From contig JAGVRI010000003.1 in NCBI GenBank assembly GCA_018606645.1, positions 215,322 to 279,321 on the forward strand: DNA of 64,000 bases, in the 5' to 3' direction. Below the pieces are notes generated by a model that saw only the letters and a program-made list of their open reading frames with translations, did not search any database and was not told the DNA's origin. The DNA comes from Chloroflexota bacterium (GTDB taxonomy: Bacteria; Chloroflexota; Anaerolineae; JAAYZQ01). The position numbers and the translations under genes were made by a program. Below are positions 37,746 to 46,135 of the stretch, piece by piece. The number at the start of each line of letters is the position of its first letter. Position 1 is the stretch's first letter.

Positions 37746-39641
37746 ATGAGCAATGAAAACACTCTGGGCGGGACATGGGGCAGGATCTTGCACGTGGACC
37801 TCTCTACAGGAGCGATGGAAGTGGAGACGGCCGATCCAGACATCTACCGCAAGTTGGTGGGAGGGCGAGCGCTTGTTGCCTACCTGTTGTTACGTGATCT
37901 GTCGGCGGGCACTGACCCGCTAAGTGCAAAGAACCTGCTGATCTTTGCGCCTGGCATTTTGCAGGGAACAAACTTGCCCGGGACCGGTCGGCACGGCGTG
38001 GGTGGCAAGTCACCCCTCACGGGAGCATTGGCGAGTAGCGAGGCCGGTGGCTGGTGGGGGCACGAGTTCAAACGAACAGGGTTTGATGCACTCGTAATCC
38101 GTGGCCGTGCTGAGAAGCCCGTGTACCTCTGGATAAGCGACGACCGGGTGGAGGTGCGATCGGCTGAGCATTTGTGGGGCAAAGAGACAGGTGAGGTAGA
38201 GACGTTGATCCGCCAGGAACTGGGGGACAACTCGGTGCGGGTGGCGCAGATCGGGATTGCAGGTGAGAACCAAGTTCGATATGCAGCGATCATGCACGAT
38301 GTGAATCGTGCTGCCGGACGCGGCGGGTTAGGTGCGGTCATGGGCAGCAAGAACCTCAAGGCCGTGGCAGTACGTGGACGAAAGAGGGTGCCCGTGGCCG
38401 ATCGTAGGCCCCTGACCGATCTATCTAGGTGGCTGGTTAGCGTCTATCAGGAGAAAATGGAGTGGGCTGTCAAACGGGGCACCATTGGGGGCATCATGAA
38501 CCTTGGGCGTATCGGTGCGCTACCGACTCGCAACTTCCGCGACCCCATGTTTGAAGCTCGAGAAGGAATCAGCGGCCAACTCATGATGGACACGATCCGT
38601 ATAGGACGGGACACCTGTGCGGTGTGTCCGGTGCGTTGTAAGCAAGTGGTGCAATGCCATGACACAGCCGGTCGTTATGACATCAACCCGATCTATGGCG
38701 GACCGGAATACGAAAGTCTGGCTGCACTGGGATCCTATTGCTGGGTGAGCAGCCTATATGCTGTGGCCAAAGCGAACGAGCGGTGCGCTGCCTATGGTCT
38801 GGATACGATCTCAACGGGGAGCGTGATTGCTTTCGTCATGGAGTGTGTCGAGAAGGGCTTGCTGACAGCCAGGGACACGGGCGGGTATTTGCCAAGCTGG
38901 GGCGATGGCGAAGCCGTGCTCCACGGCATTGAACTCATCGCGCGGCGTTCGGGTTTTGGTGAACAAATGGCCCAAGGGGTGCGATGGCTTGCTGCCGAGA
39001 TTGGGCAGCCTAGCGAGGCCTTTGCTATGCATGTCAAGGGCTTGGAGTTGCCTATGCACGAGCCCAGGCTCAAGATGGGGATGGGATTGGGTTATGCCGT
39101 TGCTCCGGTCGGTGCCGACCATATGATGAATATCCACGACACGGATTACAGTAGTCCGGCCAGCAACAAGCTGGCACGGGTGAATAGCGTCTACAAAGTT
39201 GAGCCCCTTCCTCCTGGCGATTTGGGAGAAGAGAAACTCAACCTATTTTACTATGAAGTAAACTGGCAGCATTTCCTGGATTGCGCCGTAATGTGTATGC
39301 ACTACCCGTATGACTATGAGCAACTGGCAAAGGCTCTAACCGGTGCGACCGGCATTGGATACAGCATTCAGGACGTGCTGGCTGTCGGCGAACGGGCGCA
39401 GACCCTTGGCCGGTTATTTAACTATCGTGAAGGTCTGTCTCGAGCTGATGACCGGTTACCCTTGCGGGTCATGAAGGCTTTTGACCAAGGGCCCTTAGCA
39501 GGCATCGAGATCGAGTCAGATGCCTTGGAGCAGGCGCTGAGCCGCTACTATGAACTCATGGGCTGGGACCGTGAAACTGGCCGGCCACTGATGAAGCGAC
39601 TGTCGGCACTTGGGTTGCTGGATTTGTTGCCTTCCGGATAA
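37746..39641 (+). CDS. Aldehyde:ferredoxin oxidoreductase family protein
   Basis: Tungsten/molybdenum bis-pterin enzyme of 631 aa from ATG 37746 (an upstream TTG at 37728 is less likely). It oxidises aldehydes to acids with ferredoxin. The N-terminal domain has GVGGKSPLTGALASS and GRGGLGAVMGSKNLKA; the [4Fe-4S] ligands are CAVCPVRC (291, 294, 298) and a late Cys at about 513 in LDCAVMC. This implies anaerobic metabolism. In this operon it could oxidise an aldehyde formed after deamination or demethylation of the substrate. Confidence 0.93.
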   Translation: MSNENTLGGTWGRILHVDLSTGAMEVETADPDIYRKLVGGRALVAYLLLRDLSAGTDPLSAKNLLIFAPGILQGTNLPGTGRHGVGGKSPLTGALASSEAGGWWGHEFKRTGFDALVIRGRAEKPVYLWISDDRVEVRSAEHLWGKETGEVETLIRQELGDNSVRVAQIGIAGENQVRYAAIMHDVNRAAGRGGLGAVMGSKNLKAVAVRGRKRVPVADRRPLTDLSRWLVSVYQEKMEWAVKRGTIGGIMNLGRIGALPTRNFRDPMFEAREGISGQLMMDTIRIGRDTCAVCPVRCKQVVQCHDTAGRYDINPIYGGPEYESLAALGSYCWVSSLYAVAKANERCAAYGLDTISTGSVIAFVMECVEKGLLTARDTGGYLPSWGDGEAVLHGIELIARRSGFGEQMAQGVRWLAAEIGQPSEAFAMHVKGLELPMHEPRLKMGMGLGYAVAPVGADHMMNIHDTDYSSPASNKLARVNSVYKVEPLPPGDLGEEKLNLFYYEVNWQHFLDCAVMCMHYPYDYEQLAKALTGATGIGYSIQDVLAVGERAQTLGRLFNYREGLSRADDRLPLRVMKAFDQGPLAGIEIESDALEQALSRYYELMGWDRETGRPLMKRLSALGLLDLLPSG

Positions 39642-39775
39642 GACCTTATGACCGGAGGAGGGACGATAAGAAGAACGACAATTTGGCTTGCCTCTTGAGC
39701 AGCTTGGTATAACTAGGATGTGAAATAGCGATCACAAGACGCGAACAATAGCTTTAGAAGGGAGGGTCTACTACC

Positions 39776-41107
39776 ATGACCAAGTATGTGATGAAGAGAT
39801 CCGCTGAGATGTTCGAACGAGCCAAGAAGTCTTTGCCCGGTGGCCTGAACAGTGTGGCGCGGGTTCCTCCGCCCAACGTTCTACCTCATCCACCTTACTT
39901 TGAGCGCGGCAAGGGGGCCAGGATCTGGGATGTCGACGGCAACGAGTACGTAGATTATGCTCTGGGCTTCGGCCCCCTCATTTTGGGTCACTGCCCACCT
40001 AATCTGGTTGCTGCGGTCAAAGACGTGATCGAGAACCGTGGCACCACTTTTGGAATTTGCCATGATCTGGAGTTCGAGGCGGCGGAAAAGGTGATCAAGC
40101 ACTTGCCTGCAGTTGACTTGGTGCGTTTCTCTAACTCGGGCACCGAGGCGGTGATGATCGCTCTACGACTCGCGCGCGGTTATACCGGGAAAGAGAAAAT
40201 CGTCCGCTTTGAAGGAGCCTACCACGGCTGGTCGGACGTCATCCATTGGAATACACGCTCACCTGTGGGCGCTATCGGCCTGAGGCATGCGCCCAGGCTG
40301 GTTCCAGGCACAGCAGGTATTCCGGAACCGTACGGTCAGTGCTTGATTGTCCAGCCTTGGAACGATCCAGACATTCTACGCAAGACTATCAAGCGCCGGG
40401 CCCACGAGATCGCGGCGATCATTACTGAGCCAGTAATGTGTAATCTGGGAGCCACCATGCCCAAGGAGGGTTACCTCCAATTCCTGCGGGACATCTGTAC
40501 AGAGAACGATATCGTGCTCATTTTTGATGAAGTGATCACCGCATTCCGTCTCGAGCTTAGCGGAGCCCAAGGCTACTTCGGGGTCCAGCCCGATATCACT
40601 ACCATGGCTAAGGCGCTGGGCGGCGGCTACCCAGTGTCAGCAGTGGGAGGCAAACGTGAGATCATGGATTTGATGGGTCAACACGCCATTACTTCTGCAG
40701 GTACCTACAACGGCAACGTGCTGTGCCTGGCAGCGGTAAAGGCCACCATCGAGGCATTGGAGCAACCTGGTACCTATGAAAGGCTTCATGCATTGGGGGA
40801 TCGTCTCCGGAAGGGACTGGAGGATGTGATCCACGACGCCGGCCTGCCAGCCGTGGCACAGGGTGTTGGCCCCGTACTGCAGGTCTGGTTCCAGGACAAG
40901 CCCACGGTGGACTACCGCGATGCCGTCACCAGCCAGAGCCACAACATCCATCCGCTCTTTGTCCGGGCCCTGTACAAGCGGGGTGTCATGCTCAACCCTA
41001 GCCAATTCGGTGTATGGTATATTTCCACCGCACATACTGAGCAGGACATCGACTTTACTATAGAAGTAGCGCGAGAAGCGATTCAGGAAGTGAAAACTCA
41101 GCTATAG
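39776..41107 (+). CDS. Class III aminotransferase, GSA-aminomutase-like
   Basis: PLP enzyme of 443 aa resembling glutamate-1-semialdehyde 2,1-aminomutase (N-terminal KKSLPGGLNSVARVPP, SNSGTEAVMIALRLARGYTGK, FDEVITAF). The PLP lysine is Lys279 in MAKALGGGYP. Standing outside any haem cluster and beside a CysK-like enzyme, it is more likely a catabolic aminotransferase or aminomutase than HemL. ATG 39776 follows AAGGGAGG. A 134-base gap precedes it. Confidence 0.9.
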   Translation: MTKYVMKRSAEMFERAKKSLPGGLNSVARVPPPNVLPHPPYFERGKGARIWDVDGNEYVDYALGFGPLILGHCPPNLVAAVKDVIENRGTTFGICHDLEFEAAEKVIKHLPAVDLVRFSNSGTEAVMIALRLARGYTGKEKIVRFEGAYHGWSDVIHWNTRSPVGAIGLRHAPRLVPGTAGIPEPYGQCLIVQPWNDPDILRKTIKRRAHEIAAIITEPVMCNLGATMPKEGYLQFLRDICTENDIVLIFDEVITAFRLELSGAQGYFGVQPDITTMAKALGGGYPVSAVGGKREIMDLMGQHAITSAGTYNGNVLCLAAVKATIEALEQPGTYERLHALGDRLRKGLEDVIHDAGLPAVAQGVGPVLQVWFQDKPTVDYRDAVTSQSHNIHPLFVRALYKRGVMLNPSQFGVWYISTAHTEQDIDFTIEVAREAIQEVKTQL

Positions 41108-41126
41108 TTGCTGGGACGGAGGCGAA

Positions 41127-42089
41127 ATGAACAAGATCCTCAACAACATCTTGGAGGCAGTCGGCGGGACCCCCGTGATCCGGTTGAATCGGTTGCCTGG
41201 ACCGGAGGATGCCGAAGTCCTCGTGAAGTTTGAGGGACTTAATGCCGGGGGCAGTGTCAAGAGCCGAACCGCGTTGAGCTTGATTGAGAGCGCTGAGGCT
41301 GAGGGCTTGATTCGACCAGGCTATTCCATCTTGACCGAATGCACCACTGGTAACCAAGGGATCGGCATCGCCTTTGTCTCGGCGGTCAAGGGATATCACG
41401 CGGTCATCGCGGTGCCGGAACATTATGGTGTGGAACGAGTGAAGCTGATGCGGGCCTATGGTGCTCGAGTCATCATTACTCCCGTTGGAAAAGATCAGAC
41501 CGAGACTATCCTGAATTGCCGCAAGGCGTGCGAAGAACTGAAGGCCAGATATCCAGACCGGGTCTTCTGGCTCCAGCAGTATAGGAACATAGCCAATCCC
41601 AAAATCCACCGTCAGAGAACGGCAGCAGAGATTCTCTACCAGACAGATGGAAAGTTGGATGCTTTTGTTCATGCAATTGGCACAGGGGGAACGTTGGGGG
41701 GTGTTTCGGCGCTGCTCAAGGCAGCAATTCCTAATATCAAGATCTATTGTGCAGAACCCTATGAGGGTGCCTTGGAGGCAGCTGGGCGCCGAGGTCTTCA
41801 TCGTCAACAGGGAATCGGCGACGGGATACCAAGCCGATTTCTGGATCGATCTCTGATCGATGGCTTTCTCACTGTAACTGACGAAGAAGCCTATGAGACA
41901 GCCAGGAAGCTGGCCTCCCAGGAAGGGATTCTGGCTGGTGTTTCCAGTGGATGCTCCGTCCATGCAGCGTTGCAGGTTGCTCGGCAACTTGGCAAAGGGA
42001 AACGAGTGCTGACCATCTGCGCTGACACAGGCGAACGGTATTTGGAAGGAGATCTGTGGCAATACGAACCTGAATGGGATCTCCCGTAG
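41127..42089 (+). CDS. Cysteine synthase-like PLP enzyme
   Basis: Fold type II PLP enzyme of 320 aa related to CysK. The Schiff-base lysine is Lys45 in GGSVKSRT. The usual substrate loop (T-S-G-N-T-G) is changed to CTTGNQGIG, and the phosphate-binding loop reads GTGGTLGG. A changed substrate loop suggests beta-elimination or replacement on another amino acid, such as a diaminopropionate-type reaction, rather than ordinary cysteine synthesis. It starts 19 bases after the aminotransferase, with GGAGG upstream. Confidence 0.88.
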   Translation: MNKILNNILEAVGGTPVIRLNRLPGPEDAEVLVKFEGLNAGGSVKSRTALSLIESAEAEGLIRPGYSILTECTTGNQGIGIAFVSAVKGYHAVIAVPEHYGVERVKLMRAYGARVIITPVGKDQTETILNCRKACEELKARYPDRVFWLQQYRNIANPKIHRQRTAAEILYQTDGKLDAFVHAIGTGGTLGGVSALLKAAIPNIKIYCAEPYEGALEAAGRRGLHRQQGIGDGIPSRFLDRSLIDGFLTVTDEEAYETARKLASQEGILAGVSSGCSVHAALQVARQLGKGKRVLTICADTGERYLEGDLWQYEPEWDLP

Positions 42090-42138
42090 GAGAGTCAGGC
42101 TCTGCAAGGATGGATGTGAAACATTCTAGAGGTGAACC

Positions 42139-42960
42139 GTGGAGACCATCGTAGAGGGAACAACGACCCGGATCGTAATCGGCCCACAGCGGCCGATTGT
42201 CCTCATTGGCAACCGTATTGACGCCGCTAAACACGGTTCATTAGCCGAAGCAATCAGGCAAATGGACCTGGCCCGGATCCAGCAAGAGGCCCGTGCGCAG
42301 GCCGAGCACGGAGCTGATATCATTGCCATCCAAGTATGCGCAGATGGCATTGAACAGGAGCGAGTGCTGCCGGCTGTGGTAGAAGCTGTGTCAGAAGCGG
42401 TGTCTTTGCCATTGTGTATCAATACGGAAAACCCCAAGGCTTTGGCAGCGGCTCTGAAGGTCTGTCCAGGCAAGCCGTTAGTCGGTTCGATCAGCGGGAA
42501 GCCAATCGCTTTACGGGAGTTGTTACCTGTGGCTGCCGAGCGAGGCGCGGCCGTAATTGCGAACGCGTGCGACCACGCTGGGGTTCCACGCGGGCTTGAG
42601 GAGCGAATCGGATTAATGCGCGAGATCCTCAGATCAGTCTTGCTCGCTGACATCCGCAGACAGGATATCATCCTGAATCCAGGAACACTTGCGCTCATCG
42701 AGGATCCGAATGCAGTGCTGACCTCCTTGCAGGCTGCTGCCCATCTGGCACGGATCGAGCAGCTTAACATTGCTCTGGAACCAGGACTCGCTTCCCGGGG
42801 CTTGGCCGACGCCGAAGAGATAGACGATCTTTTCTTAGCTCTTGGTGTGTACAATGGAGTTACCTGTGCCCTTGTAGATCCGGCGAAATGTGACAGAACC
42901 TCACGACTGATCGATTTCATTCTAGGACGAAACGGAAGGATAGATGATTCCAAGGGATAA
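42139..42960 (+). CDS. Pterin-dependent methyltransferase (MtgA/MtrH-like)
   Basis: A 273-aa TIM-barrel protein of the pterin-binding (DHPS-like) superfamily. GADIIAIQV and NACDHAGVPRGLEERI fit methyltetrahydrofolate:corrinoid methyltransferases such as MtgA or AcsE, which move a methyl group from a corrinoid protein to tetrahydrofolate. The GTG start at 42139 has GAGGTGA upstream. It is the natural partner of the MttB-family enzyme at 36029. The corrinoid protein that should link them is not in the window. It is the last gene of the island. Confidence 0.85.
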   Translation: METIVEGTTTRIVIGPQRPIVLIGNRIDAAKHGSLAEAIRQMDLARIQQEARAQAEHGADIIAIQVCADGIEQERVLPAVVEAVSEAVSLPLCINTENPKALAAALKVCPGKPLVGSISGKPIALRELLPVAAERGAAVIANACDHAGVPRGLEERIGLMREILRSVLLADIRRQDIILNPGTLALIEDPNAVLTSLQAAAHLARIEQLNIALEPGLASRGLADAEEIDDLFLALGVYNGVTCALVDPAKCDRTSRLIDFILGRNGRIDDSKG

Positions 42961-43126
42961 GAGGGAGAACTGCCCGCAGTCTGCGAGTGTGTGAGCACTG
43001 GGGCTGCATTCCTGATCAGCATAACAAGCGATGAAGCACATTGGCAAAATGAGATGATTTGAGAACTTTTCGCCATCGCTTGCCCAATAAGTATAGCGAA
43101 TTGAACAGGTCGCGTACAGCGTGCTT

Positions 43127-46126
43127 TCACTTTGAGGCCCGTGGCCTATCCGTTGCCTCTTGGCACCTGCTGATGGGACTGAGCTTGCCCTCGATGCGCT
43201 TCTTCCCCTCCTGCCTCTGGAGCGTGGCGACATAGCTCCCCTCCCGCCGTGGCGAATCCTTAGGTAGATACCCAATGCGCTGGGTCGGCCTGCCTTCCTC
43301 ATCAAGCTCGTAGGCCGCTAGCCTCCGCTCGGTGCGACCATAGCTGTCCTGGTAATCCTCCAGCCGCACCTGGAGGCGGATGGTGCGCGGTTGGTCATAC
43401 TCGGCCGCTCGTTCGCCCAGGTTGTTGGGATGCTGCGCCCCCAGGATGACGATCTCGGTCATCGGTCGGGATCGGGGCGCGGCAAGTTGGACCAGCACTT
43501 CTGGCTGGAAAGCCTGGAACGCGGCCGATGCCGTCGCGCCGGGCCGGTCGTTGTCGTGGGCGGCGTGCCACAGTGCCTGGGCCATGGCTCGCCGCTCTGC
43601 CGGATCGGTGTACGTGTCGCTCCAATCGCGCAGGTTCTCGATGGCGCTGACCAAGGCCTTCTCATCCTCGGCCTGCACTGCCCGCCAGATGGCCCGGTTG
43701 TAGGCCCGCACCTGCTGCCGCGCCACGGCATACTGCTCCGGGCTGAACTCGGCGGGCAGCATGTCTTTGAAATGCTTCGGCGGCTGGGGTGCCCGCTCCC
43801 AGGCGCGAAACCGCCGGTTGACGTGGTTCCACAGATGGGAGACGGCGTCATCGCTGGGTGAGAGCTCGGTCCGTCTGACAAAGAGGTCTGGATCCTTGTG
43901 CACGTCCAGCCAAACCAACTCCCGGCCCACTCGCTGACGGACCGCGTTCACATACTCCATGTCGGCGGCAGTGTCGTACTTGAACTTGTCCACCTCGGCC
44001 TGCAGCTCCTCGGCAAGACGGATGATGGTCTGCTCTCGCTCCTCGGGCGTGAAGCGGTCGGAGGCGTTGACGCGGGCCACGGTGTAGACAATCTGGCCCA
44101 GCGCCGAGTCCATGTTCTTCAGCGCCTGGTGGGCGGCTTGGCTGCGGTTGTATTGCCGCGCCAGGGCGAAGAGATCTGCCTCGCGGCTCTCGATCCAGCC
44201 GTGTGAGTCGAGGCCGTGAGCCTCGGCGATTTCCACGGCTTCATCGAGGCTGCAATTGGGGTCGGCGGCGAGGGAGGTCAGTGCCTGGGCCAGTTCCCCC
44301 CTTTGCTCAGCGCCCAAGGGCTGGGTGTCCAGATGACAGCCCAGGTCGGTCAGGAACTCGGTGCGGTGCCCACCCTGGTAGATGGCCGCCGAGGCCAGCC
44401 ACTTGCGGTTGCCAGCTGTGACCTCCTCAGGCTGCTCGGGAGCGACGTGGGTGGCCAGGCGGCGCTTGACCTTGGGTGTGATCTCGCCCTGACCCCAGCC
44501 CTCGCGGCGCACTTGGTCAACGAGGGGCGCCAGGTCGGACCAGTCGCGGTAGGGGTTGGCGATTTCCTCCAGAGGCTTGTATGCCGTCACTGGCATGAGC
44601 TGGAAGACATCGCCGTCGAAATCGCCTCCCACCCGTTTGGCCGTGGCGTGGCTCATAAAGACCACCCCCTGGTGCTCCCGGGCGTAGCGGAAGAAACGGG
44701 AAACCTGCCGCTCGTCGAGGCCGGTCTGCACGCCCAGCTTCTGAAAGGCTCTCCAGTCCAGGTTGCGCCAGATCTGGACGTCGTGCCGGGTGCGGATGGG
44801 GTAGCGGGTGGCCAGCACTTCGCCAGGCGGCAGGTCGGGACAGACGATGGTCCCTTCCGGCAGCCAGTTCACCTGACCGGCGAAGGAGTCTGGCAGGCCC
44901 ATATAGGAGGGTACCTTGACCCCGCCGCCCACCGCCAGGTCGTGCCAGGCCTGGCGCAGGCGCCGGCGCAACCCCGTCTGCACGTAGGGGTGGTCGATCA
45001 TTTGCCCGGTGACGTCGGCGGCCAACACTTGCTCCAGGGTGGAGGGCTCGCGGGCATCTTCGACCTCCAGTTCGCCGCGCTCCGACTCGTGCACCTCGGC
45101 CATCGGATCCTCGCGTTCGATCTGGAGGAACTGGCGGGCGCCCTCGCTGCTGACCATCGCCTCCAGCAGGAGCGGGATCTTGAGCTCGGCGCGGGGAATG
45201 AGGCATTGTTCGACCAGCGCCGGGTCGAACCACTGCAGGACCTGGTAGCTGAGCTTGGTCCGCCGCTCCCCCGACCAGGCAACAAAGCCGAGTCGGATGT
45301 CCCAGACGTGCTCGCCGTACTCGGGCGCGTTACCCTTGAAAGACGAGTCGGGCAAGATCAGGTCGTAGCCCCGACCGTTCTCATCGACATCGGTCCAGTG
45401 CATCCGCTTGAGGGTACCCTTGCCGACGAGTAGTGTGTTCTCGTCTAGCCGGACCCCCAGGCGGAACTGGCCGGCCTGGCGGCCATCCTGGTCAAAGAGC
45501 CGGGCTAACCGCTCGCTCATCTTGCCGGCGCAGTCGCCGGTGCCCATCTCACCTTCGGGCACGACCAGGACGCGCACCCCCTCGATCAATTGGGGCGGGC
45601 GCAGGCAGGGGGAGGCCAAGAGTCCCCCGTAGGCCATGATCTTCTCGAAGGTGTCGGCTACCTGGCGGCCGACCTGGCCGTCGGTATAGAGGAAGCGCCC
45701 CTCCTTGCGGGCGCCGGTGGCCACATCCAGGGCCAGGCCCTCTTGTCGGGCCAGGTCTTGGATCAGGTCGTCCAACGCCGCCTGCCAGTGGGCCTCGACT
45801 TGCTCCGCTGTGGCATGGGGCGGTGGCGGTAGGACCTGGCCCAGGGCGATCTGAAGGTTGGGGAAGATGGCCTGCAGCAGGGTGTTGTCCAGGTTGACCG
45901 GCGTCTCCAGGTCCTGGCCGGTGTGGACGTCATAGACCGGCAAGGCTCGCCGCTCGCGCTTGGGACTGGCTCTCTCGACCTCAACCTGCGCCGGGGGCCG
46001 GATCGACTGGGCTGTCGGACCTGCAGCCAACCGCGCCGTGGGTTCTCGCACGAAAGCAGCCGCTGGACCTGACGCCTGGTAGGTGACCTTTCTCCTGCCC
46101 GTCGTCGCGCTTTTGGCCCAGCCCAC
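43127..46126 (-). CDS. RdRP/YonO-like double-psi-barrel RNA polymerase homologue
   Basis: A 999-aa protein whose centre matches the catalytic region of single-chain RNA polymerases of the eukaryotic RdRP/phage YonO class. ATRYPIRTRHDVQIW (about 440-454) leads to GGDFDGD with Asp502, Asp504 and Asp506, the metal-binding triad. A first barrel is suggested by VGKG (Lys236) and DSSFKG (Lys264), and a later VDKFKYD (712-718) matches the conserved VDxxK patch. The N-terminal 80 residues look disordered, and a C-terminal extension follows residue 900. The GTG start at 46126 has AAGG over the upstream stop. It is the last gene of the conjugation operon. Candidate roles are primer synthesis on transferred single-stranded DNA or element-specific transcription; neither is shown. 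Confidence 0.8.
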   Translation of the reverse strand: MGWAKSATTGRRKVTYQASGPAAAFVREPTARLAAGPTAQSIRPPAQVEVERASPKRERRALPVYDVHTGQDLETPVNLDNTLLQAIFPNLQIALGQVLPPPPHATAEQVEAHWQAALDDLIQDLARQEGLALDVATGARKEGRFLYTDGQVGRQVADTFEKIMAYGGLLASPCLRPPQLIEGVRVLVVPEGEMGTGDCAGKMSERLARLFDQDGRQAGQFRLGVRLDENTLLVGKGTLKRMHWTDVDENGRGYDLILPDSSFKGNAPEYGEHVWDIRLGFVAWSGERRTKLSYQVLQWFDPALVEQCLIPRAELKIPLLLEAMVSSEGARQFLQIEREDPMAEVHESERGELEVEDAREPSTLEQVLAADVTGQMIDHPYVQTGLRRRLRQAWHDLAVGGGVKVPSYMGLPDSFAGQVNWLPEGTIVCPDLPPGEVLATRYPIRTRHDVQIWRNLDWRAFQKLGVQTGLDERQVSRFFRYAREHQGVVFMSHATAKRVGGDFDGDVFQLMPVTAYKPLEEIANPYRDWSDLAPLVDQVRREGWGQGEITPKVKRRLATHVAPEQPEEVTAGNRKWLASAAIYQGGHRTEFLTDLGCHLDTQPLGAEQRGELAQALTSLAADPNCSLDEAVEIAEAHGLDSHGWIESREADLFALARQYNRSQAAHQALKNMDSALGQIVYTVARVNASDRFTPEEREQTIIRLAEELQAEVDKFKYDTAADMEYVNAVRQRVGRELVWLDVHKDPDLFVRRTELSPSDDAVSHLWNHVNRRFRAWERAPQPPKHFKDMLPAEFSPEQYAVARQQVRAYNRAIWRAVQAEDEKALVSAIENLRDWSDTYTDPAERRAMAQALWHAAHDNDRPGATASAAFQAFQPEVLVQLAAPRSRPMTEIVILGAQHPNNLGERAAEYDQPRTIRLQVRLEDYQDSYGRTERRLAAYELDEEGRPTQRIGYLPKDSPRREGSYVATLQRQEGKKRIEGKLSPISRCQEATDRPRASK

Positions 46127-46135
46127 GGCTCTACC

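Noticed and set aside
44216..45433. Long plus-strand ORF (405 codons) opposite the polymerase homologue
   Set aside because: Antisense shadow; the minus-strand frame has clear motifs.
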